Shown here: positions 57,360 through 64,000 of the stretch, in pieces
Layout: every line of letters begins with the position of its first letter
How positions within the stretch are numbered: position 1 is the first letter of the stretch
Assembly: GCA_963764235.1 (NCBI GenBank)
Contig: CAVXRO010000012.1
Span: 62,001-126,000 of the forward strand
Reading direction: 5' to 3'
DNA from: DATFVA01 sp963764235
GTDB lineage: Bacteria > Bacteroidota > Ignavibacteria > Ignavibacteriales > Ignavibacteriaceae
DNA length: 64,000 nt
The notes under the pieces: model-generated
What the model was told of the DNA's origin: nothing
The model's database searches: none
Seen by the model: only the letters and a program-made list of their open reading frames with translations
Made by a program: the position numbers and the translations under genes

Positions 57360-60199
57360 ACTCAGCAAAACTAAACTGGCGAGCAGACGATCATGGTATT
57401 TGGTTTGAGCTTTTGGATAAGTCAAGAAAACAAATACATATTGATAAATGGGGCTTGTATGACATCACGTTGTCTTGCGGAACTGGAAGTGTCGCGCCCA
57501 TTTTATCTCTGTATAATGATGGGGCCACTGAAGGATCGGATAAAGAAATATTCTTGTCTCATAAGCATGTTGCACAGCTGGAAAATGTTGATATACAACA
57601 ACTTGGTTTACCTACTGCAGCGCCTTTTCGTCTTCAAGTGAGAGGAAAAGGTCAGTTAGCCCGGCCTGGATTTAAAGTTGAATATCAGCTACTAACTGCA
57701 AATGGTCGACCTACATTAGGTCTGAAAAGACAAGAAACACTTTGTACTTTTGCGGGTAGGCAATATCTGATTCTCGATCCCTTGTACTCGCTTGTGTCTG
57801 GTATCGAAACATTTGAAAAACAAAATTTTTCATCAATTGATGATCAAATGGTTGCATGGGGCAAGCTTCAAAGATTACTCCCTAGTGATTCGGTTGTTGA
57901 TAACCAATTAAAGACTGTGAGTATTGTCAGGGCTGATAAATTCACCCTTGATATACGAGACCAGAGTAATTTCTCCCCTGTATTGCTTAACACTGTCGTT
58001 GACGAAAATGGTGAATCCGAGGTGTTGGAACCTGCTTTGCCTGATGCCAGAAGCGTGAAATTTTCAGAGCAATTTGCTGGAAGGCCGCAGGTTCGGAAAC
58101 ATTATTCTGTGGGCTCCGGATGGTACGTGGTCATTCCACCTAAGTTACAAAAAGCGCTGGGAGTAGTGCGTGAAGCCCAAGATAGAGATGAAGCTGGGAG
58201 AAAAGCATTTCTTTCAAATCCCACGGCTTATGTTCGAGACAAATTTCTAGAAAGTGATCTCGAGGGTGACCAGGGAAAAGAGGTAGAGAATCTTTTTTCA
58301 GAAACAAAGGACTTTTTGAGCAACAGGATACTCTGCTTAGGAGAATGGCAACCGAAATTGTGTGCCTATAAACTCCGAACCTCAAGTGCCTGGCTCCCAG
58401 AGGAAGATATTTTATACAATGTTCTCGTCGGCGATACAATCTGTGAATTGACCAAAACAGAAGCTAAAGAAGCACTTCCAAAAATACAGAGCGCGTTGAA
58501 GGATGGATTGAAAGAAATTGAGGTGAATGGAAAAAAATATCCTGTCAATGAGGAATTTATCCAATCCTTAGAACGTTTGGTTCCGCAAAATAAATCAGAG
58601 TCAAATGAAAAGAATGAGACCATAAAGGCAAATGCTCCAATTTTAAAAGACAATATTGAGGAGCAAGATTTTTGTGCTGAAAAGAGAAAGACAAGAGGTT
58701 CACCTGGAGGACTTCCAGCCACATTGAAGACAAACCCTCTTTATGCTCACCAACAGGAAGGGGTTTTATGGTTACAAACCCATTGGGCTCAAGGTACTCC
58801 CGGAGTTTTGCTTGCCGATGATATGGGACTCGGGAAAACTTTAGAGGCATTGAGCTTCATGGCGTGGGTTGCTGAATCAATGGAGGATGGGAGTTATAAA
58901 CATAAACCTTTCCTTGTTGTGGCCCCAACGGGGTTGCTCAAAAATTGGCAGGATGAAGCTCAACAACATTTTGATTCGCCGGGGCTCGGTCGTATGTTCG
59001 AGGCTTTTGGTTCAGGTTTTAGCTCTTTCAAGAATATGACATTCTTTCAACGACGTTCGCAGTTTGAGAATGTAGATTGGGTCCTGACAACCTATGAGAC
59101 TTTGAGGGATAAAATACAATATTTTCTCCCCATTGAGTGGGGGGTTACAGTATTTGATGAGGCACAAAAAATTAAGAATCCTGTCTCTCGCATGACGGAA
59201 ATGGCAAAATCTCTTGAGACAGACTTTACTTTGATTTTAACAGGCACACCTGTTGAGAATGAGCTGAAAGATCTCTGGTGTATTATGGATACAGCAACGC
59301 CAGGTTTTTTAGGTTCCTTGAAATCTTTTCATACTACATATGCTAAACCTGCTCAAGAAGATCCGGAAGTGGCCGTAAAACTACAAGATCGTTTGTTGAA
59401 AGACACGAAACCTCCCATGATGTTACGTCGAATGAAAGAAGATCATCTTCATGGTTTGCCGAAAAAAAATACCATTGTCCAAAAAACTTATATGTCTCCA
59501 CAACAAGCTCAAAAATATACAGACATAACTCGGCAGGCAATGATGGAAAAAGGAGAGAAGGGGGCCATATTAAAAGCGCTACAGCATATGCGGAATTGCT
59601 CTCTGTTTGCCTCAGAAGTGGGTGGAAGTGGCTTGACTGATTCACATGTAGCTGAGTCTGCTAGACTGTCAGCCGCTGTGGAGACATTAGATAGGATAGC
59701 TCAAAAAGGGGAAAAGGCATTGGTCTTTCTCGAGTCTCTCAAGTTGCAAGAGCTTCTTATACCATATCTGCAGAAAAGATATTCAATGAGGCGTCCTCCT
59801 CTGCGGATTAGTGGAAAAGATGCTGGGGTTACCAGGAAAAAGCATGTCGATTATTTTCAACAAGGTGCAGATGGTGAGTTTGACGTGATGATATTGTCCC
59901 CGAAAGCGGGTGGTGTTGGTTTGACCTTAACAGCTGCAAATCATGTGATTCATTTGTCCCGTTGGTGGAACCCTGCCGTCGAGGACCAATGTACTGACCG
60001 AATTTTTAGAATTGGCCAATTGAAACCAGTACATATTTATTACCCATTGGCAATCCACCCTGAATATGGTGACCTAAGCTTTGATGTGAATTTGCATAAT
60101 CTATTGGAACAAAAAAGAAAACTTAGTCGGCGAGTTTTGGTGTCAACCTCAATTACCTCAGATGACTATAAAAAGCTATTTGATCGATCAGTTTATTGA
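57356..60199 (+). CDS. zorD: ZorD: SNF2-family helicase of type I Zorya
   Basis: A 947-residue Swi2/Snf2 ATPase. The first ~440 residues are family-specific and unassigned. Then the helicase: Q-like LYAHQQEGVLWLQ, Walker A with Lys494 (DDMGLGKTLEALSF), DEAQ 601-604 (VFDEAQKIKNP), TGTPVENELKDLW, and the C-terminal lobe ending SPKAGGVGLTLTAANHVIHL and RWWNPAVEDQCTDRIFRIGQ. ZorD is the nucleic-acid-acting part; some relatives carry a Mrr-like nuclease domain, which I do not see here. It is slightly shorter than the well-known E. coli protein. Complete and unbroken. Confidence 0.92.
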   Translation: MNSAKLNWRADDHGIWFELLDKSRKQIHIDKWGLYDITLSCGTGSVAPILSLYNDGATEGSDKEIFLSHKHVAQLENVDIQQLGLPTAAPFRLQVRGKGQLARPGFKVEYQLLTANGRPTLGLKRQETLCTFAGRQYLILDPLYSLVSGIETFEKQNFSSIDDQMVAWGKLQRLLPSDSVVDNQLKTVSIVRADKFTLDIRDQSNFSPVLLNTVVDENGESEVLEPALPDARSVKFSEQFAGRPQVRKHYSVGSGWYVVIPPKLQKALGVVREAQDRDEAGRKAFLSNPTAYVRDKFLESDLEGDQGKEVENLFSETKDFLSNRILCLGEWQPKLCAYKLRTSSAWLPEEDILYNVLVGDTICELTKTEAKEALPKIQSALKDGLKEIEVNGKKYPVNEEFIQSLERLVPQNKSESNEKNETIKANAPILKDNIEEQDFCAEKRKTRGSPGGLPATLKTNPLYAHQQEGVLWLQTHWAQGTPGVLLADDMGLGKTLEALSFMAWVAESMEDGSYKHKPFLVVAPTGLLKNWQDEAQQHFDSPGLGRMFEAFGSGFSSFKNMTFFQRRSQFENVDWVLTTYETLRDKIQYFLPIEWGVTVFDEAQKIKNPVSRMTEMAKSLETDFTLILTGTPVENELKDLWCIMDTATPGFLGSLKSFHTTYAKPAQEDPEVAVKLQDRLLKDTKPPMMLRRMKEDHLHGLPKKNTIVQKTYMSPQQAQKYTDITRQAMMEKGEKGAILKALQHMRNCSLFASEVGGSGLTDSHVAESARLSAAVETLDRIAQKGEKALVFLESLKLQELLIPYLQKRYSMRRPPLRISGKDAGVTRKKHVDYFQQGADGEFDVMILSPKAGGVGLTLTAANHVIHLSRWWNPAVEDQCTDRIFRIGQLKPVHIYYPLAIHPEYGDLSFDVNLHNLLEQKRKLSRRVLVSTSITSDDYKKLFDRSVY

Positions 60200-60434
60200 T
60201 GAATTTTTACAGAGACAGCTATTAACGTGCGAGATATCTATAGGTCGTAAATAAGGGAAATCAAAGTCAACATACGTATATCTGATCTTGACTGCGATCT
60301 AAATCCCAGTAGCTCCTATCGACTGATACTGTATCAATGTTGAGAAATTGTGTCCTTCTTGAAGAGTGGTTTTTCAAGAAACAATCTTTTCGACATATAA
60401 AATGTGATTTGATCAACAATCATTAAAAGCATCC

Positions 60435-63378
60435 ATGTCTGATATACCAATTAGTCTGATCTATCGTTTTGTTACCTGTCGCTGGGGTTATTGTGCAGAG
60501 GTTATGGATTCTTTTGTCAAGAAACAACATAAATCTATCGAAGAAAAAGCACATTATTCCAGTTTGTTAAATAATCCTCAACTTGTGACAGGGGTGCTCT
60601 GGGATAAGATCACATTTCAGACAACAGGTGGAGTAAGAATTCGTTGTTCCAGGAGTAAGAAAAAAGAACTCTGAATCGTCACTTGAAGAACTCGTGAAGA
60701 TTATAGGGGACTATCATGTTGAACAGATAAATCCCGCGTACCAGAGAATTCAAGATTCCTATCAAAGTTTTAAAAGCATTTTCACCAACAGATATACTCG
60801 ACACAGCAAAATTGAAGGATGGAAGAGAGAGAATCTCGAACTGACAGGACTTTTTGATAATGTGTTTGCTCTGGAATGCTTACCGCAGCAGATGAGAGAA
60901 ACGATTAGCAAGTTTCAGATATTATACTCCAAAAGTCATGAAGCCAGGGATAATCAGAACGTTAAATTTACAGCAACGGAACTCGAAAAGTATCAGGAAT
61001 TCTTTGATAAAATTGAGAACAACCCTCTTACCCACAGTCAACGTCTAGCATGTATTATCAACGAAGATAATAATCTTGTACTCGCAGGTGCTGGAAGTGG
61101 CAAAACCAGTGTGATAATAGCAAAAGCAGGCTACTTGATTAAGTCCAAGCTCGCTGAACCACATGAAATATTGATTTTGGCTTATGGTCGGAAAGCAAGT
61201 CAAGAGACTGATGAAAGAATCAAACAAAAATTACCACAAATCGAAGGGGTCACATCCAGCACATTCCATAAGCTCGGACTAAATATTATAGGTTCTGCCA
61301 CCGGTAAGAAACCGCGAGTAAGCAAACTGCAAGAAGATCTTGCTGAATTTTATTCTCTCATAAACAGAATGGTCACGGAGTTGACCAAGAAGGACACTGC
61401 CTATAATCAAAGGGTAATCGACTATTTTGTCACTTATTTGGTCCCCTATAGCGATGAATTCCAATTTGAAAAACAAGGAGAGTATTTTTCTGCTCTGAAA
61501 GATGGTGATATGCGTTCTCTGAAGTCACGAATAGAGTGGGCAGAAAAACGGTCTGGAAGAATATCATTGCAACAAGAGCAACTGAAAAGTTTTGAAGAGG
61601 TTGTGATTGCAGACTTTCTGTTTGTGAATGGGGTTAAGTATATCTATGAGTACCCATACAAAATTGATACAGCCACTGTTGATAAAACACAGTATCAACC
61701 TGACTTCTACTTACCTGATTATGATATCTACATAGAACATTTCGGGATCAGCAGAGATGGAAAAACACCCCCCTTTGTTGATGAGTTCAGCTATATGCAA
61801 GGAGTTACCTGGAAGCGAGCACTCCACATGGAGCACGGAACAAAACTTGTGGAGACATACAGTTATGAAATGAAGGAAGGGGTTCTTACAGATCTATTAC
61901 ATTCAAAACTTGAAAAACATGGTGTGAAATTTTCCCCACTTATCTTTTCAAGAATCTGCTGGAATTATTGGCAACGATAGGTGAAGACAAGAAATCTTCT
62001 CAATTCACGAAACTTATTGTGACGTTTCTCGATCTGTTCAAGCAATCAGGGTATTCATTTGATGTACTGAGAGATAAGGCAAACCAACACCCAGACAAAC
62101 CAAGATGCCATGCCTTCATTGATATCTTTACGCCGATATATGTTGAATATACGGCTGAATTGAAAAGATCCGGTACCGTAGATTTTAGTGATATGATCAG
62201 AAAAGCAAATGAATTTGTTCGTGCTGGCAGGTTTAAATCACCCTATAAATATATTCTCGTAGATGAATTTCAGGACATTTCGGCAATTAGAGCAGACCTT
62301 GTGAAAGTCTCTTGTCGAAAATGGTGACGATACTGTCCTTGTCTGTGTAGGGGATGACTGGCAATCAATATATAGGTTTTCAGGCTCTGATATCAACTAT
62401 ACGAGTAACTTTGATCAATATTTTGGATACACAAAGAAAATTCCATTGGACAAGACCTTTCGGTTCAATGACAAAATTAATGCATTTGCCAAAACCTTTA
62501 TTACTGAGAATCCTGCCCAACTAAAAAAGGAAGTGCATTCACTGAGAACCGTTCCTTCAAATGCAATAACTTTAGTTCAGTACTACCAAGATGTTGATCT
62601 GGCGATCCAGCATTGTGTTGATGATATCCAGATGGCTCATCCCAAACCAGCAACAATTTATATTTTGGGTCGCTATTCCTTTTCTAAGCCAATATTTTTA
62701 AAGACAATATCCAAACAGTATCCTCAATATCACTTTCAATTTGACACCGTTCATGGGAGCAAAGGAAAAGAAGCTGATTTTGTAATTGTCGTTGATGTTA
62801 ATGATGATAGATATGGTTTTCCTTCAAAAATAGTAAATGAACCATTACTTGATCTTGTTCTTCCACACGCTGAACTCCACGAACATGCTGAAGAGAGACG
62901 ACTTTTTTATGTTGCAGTGACAAGAGCAAAGCATCACTCCTACATTTTGTTTGATGTTGAGAAACCGTCAGTATTTGTAAAAGAGATTCGGGAGGGGAGT
63001 GGTGGTAAGTATATGTTCAATGAGATCAGTACTGAAGGAGTAAAGTCAGCACCACCAGATTTTGGTAACTGTCCTTCCTGTGGTACTGGTAAGATGCTTA
63101 TGAGAGTGATGCCTGACGGTCGATTCTTCTTCGGTTGTGGCAATTATCCCTTCTGTGAGTATACCCCCAGGACCTGCGATAGCTGTAACAAATATCCTCT
63201 GATCAGGAGTGGTGGTTTTTATAAATGTCTCAATCCTGAATGTGGAAATTCTGTTAACGCATGTAGGCAATGTGCTGATGGTGTTATGCTAAGAAGACAT
63301 GGGAAATATGGTATGTTTTGGGGTTGTTCAAACTACAAAAAGCTCAATTGCCGGTACACTGAAAAAATCGTCAATTGA
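60435..63378 (+). CDS. UvrD/helicase IV-like superfamily 1 helicase with inserted nuclease-like segment and zinc ribbons, three frame breaks
   Basis: About 980 residues when repaired. Order: an N-terminal region (60435-60690); Walker A AGAGSGKTSVI (~residue 220); an insert with PDxxxxD-like VVIADFLFVNGVKYIYEYPY and YQPDFYLPDYDIYIEHFG (~388-442), reminiscent of a PD-(D/E)XK nuclease or the helicase IV insert; Walker B and motif III (DEFQDISA, VGDDWQSIYRFSGSD); motif V VHGSKGKEADFVIVV; motif VI ERRLFYVAVTRAK; then three or so Cys4 zinc ribbons (CPSCGTGKM, CDSCNKYPL, CRQCADGVM). Breaks lie near 60640, 61945 and 62302, each consistent with one wrong base. It follows zorD by 235 bases in the same direction. 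Confidence 0.8.
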
Positions 63379-63565
63379 ATGATGTCACTATATGTTTTAT
63401 CCACCCGGCACCAATAGTTGATCCGAGAAATAGTAACACTACGCAGCAACCAGCATTGCCACCACCTGGAGGTTTATTTTTCTGCTCACCGCCCTCAAGA
63501 ATCATCATGTCAACAGCATCAAACTCACCATCACCGTCTAAATCGGCAGGGTCGTGATCTTCCAT
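63371..63565 (-). CDS. Small EF-hand protein with one membrane helix
   Basis: A 64-residue protein. Near the N-terminus is one calcium-loop-like segment, DLDGDGEFDAVD (D-x-D-x-D-G ... D12), as in EF-hands or dockerin repeats. A short polar spacer (GGEQKNKPPGGGNAG) leads to a hydrophobic C-terminal helix (CCVVLLFLGSTIGAGWIKH). AGAG lies 8 bases before its ATG. Its stop overlaps the helicase stop by 8 bases (convergent). Open frames on the plus strand over the same bases look like shadows because they lack these features. The function is unknown. Confidence 0.6.
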   Translation of the reverse strand: MEDHDPADLDGDGEFDAVDMMILEGGEQKNKPPGGGNAGCCVVLLFLGSTIGAGWIKHIVTSFN

Positions 63566-63710
63566 ATGCTAATCTCTTTGTCATTGGAGAAATTTTTAAT
63601 GTCTTCTTTCCTATCCCAATTCGTGGTATAAAAGACATGTTATATTAAAAAGTTACAATCATATCTAGCATATAGTCTTCAGTAATAATTATCAAGGGAA
63701 TCACCACCTC

Positions 63711-64000
63711 ATGCTCACGTTACAAAAACTCGAATCATTCCTCTGGCAAACGGCAGACATCCTCCGTGGAAACATGGATGCGTCAGAGTACAAGGACTAC
63801 ATCTTCGGTATGTTGTTCCTCAAACGATTGTCTGATGCCTTCGAAGAAGAACAAGAAAAGGTCATCCAGACCTACGTATCCAAAGGAAAGACACAGGCAG
63901 AAGCAGAATCATTTGCTCAAGATGAAGATGAGTACCACACCTTTTTCGTACCGGAAAATGCTCGCTGGAAACACCTGAAGAATCTCCATCATGATATTGG
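63711..64000 (+). CDS. hsdM: Type I restriction enzyme modification subunit, N-terminal part (runs off window)
   Basis: The first ~96 residues, open to the right edge. It starts MLTLQKLESFLWQTADILRG and has the hsdM N-terminal helical domain (EYKDYIFGMLFLKRLSDAFE). The subfamily differs from the hsdM at 41,520 (compare NFQQLANFIWSVADLLRGPY), so these are two separate restriction systems and not a duplication. Catalytic motifs lie outside the window. Confidence 0.85.
   Translation, partial: MLTLQKLESFLWQTADILRGNMDASEYKDYIFGMLFLKRLSDAFEEEQEKVIQTYVSKGKTQAEAESFAQDEDEYHTFFVPENARWKHLKNLHHDI

Noticed and set aside
63375..63557. A plus-strand frame over the EF-hand gene
   Set aside because: The minus-strand protein has a calcium loop, membrane helix and ribosome site; the plus-strand text is Pro/Ser-rich without features.
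1..64000. tRNA, rRNA or CRISPR arrays
   Set aside because: I found no tRNA T-arm plus matching acceptor stem, no rRNA core motifs, and no regularly spaced direct repeats of CRISPR size.

Overview
The window reads as two pieces of different origin joined inside a gene. Bases 1 to about 41,525 look like the chromosome of a Bacteroidota/Ignavibacteria-type bacterium: two secreted proteins with type IX secretion sorting tails, bshB1 of the bacillithiol pathway, a carboxypeptidase-repeat TonB-dependent receptor, TTG/ATG starts and AT-rich spacers. Almost everything there is ordinary housekeeping: a copper module (HMA-AraC regulator, copZ, copA), bshB1, two T9SS proteins, an amidohydrolase, prmA, an M28 peptidase, dacB, a TatD-radical SAM fusion, a TonB receptor with a lipoprotein, purM, hrcA-grpE-dnaJ, a comEA/pilM-like cluster, rsmD, a two-component pair, coaD, aspC, aroE, a TPR protein, sucC, a DUF488 protein, an SDR, a fatty-acyl-CoA ligase, suhB, lon, msrC and the 5' part of dnaX.

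At about 41,520-41,545 dnaX stops matching its family and, on the other strand, a type I restriction hsdM gene stops matching its own. An essential clamp-loader gene and an hsdM, both cut at the same point, are most simply explained by an assembly chimera. The text from there to 64,000 has different base and codon use. An IhfA-like gene in it resembles the Desulfobacterota/proteobacterial form, which suggests, but does not prove, such a host.

The right-hand part is an accessory and defence island. It holds: hsdM with a GmrSD-like DUF262-DUF1524 protein (minus strand); a mobile-element core (small hypothetical protein, AlpA regulator, phage-type replisome organiser, a hairpin cluster, an HTH protein, a tyrosine recombinase, a membrane/coiled-coil protein); an ihfA-type gene split by an IS4-family element with target duplication; a complete type I Zorya operon (zorA-zorB-zorC-zorD); a UvrD/helicase IV-like protein with an inserted nuclease-like segment and C-terminal zinc ribbons; a tiny EF-hand membrane protein; and the start of a second, different hsdM.

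Many genes on both sides of the junction carry one-base frame breaks, mostly at homopolymers (suhB, lon, dnaX, the DUF262 gene, the replisome organiser, zorA, the helicase). Because they hit essential and accessory genes alike, they look like sequencing or consensus errors rather than real pseudogenes. No rRNA, tRNA or CRISPR array was recognised.
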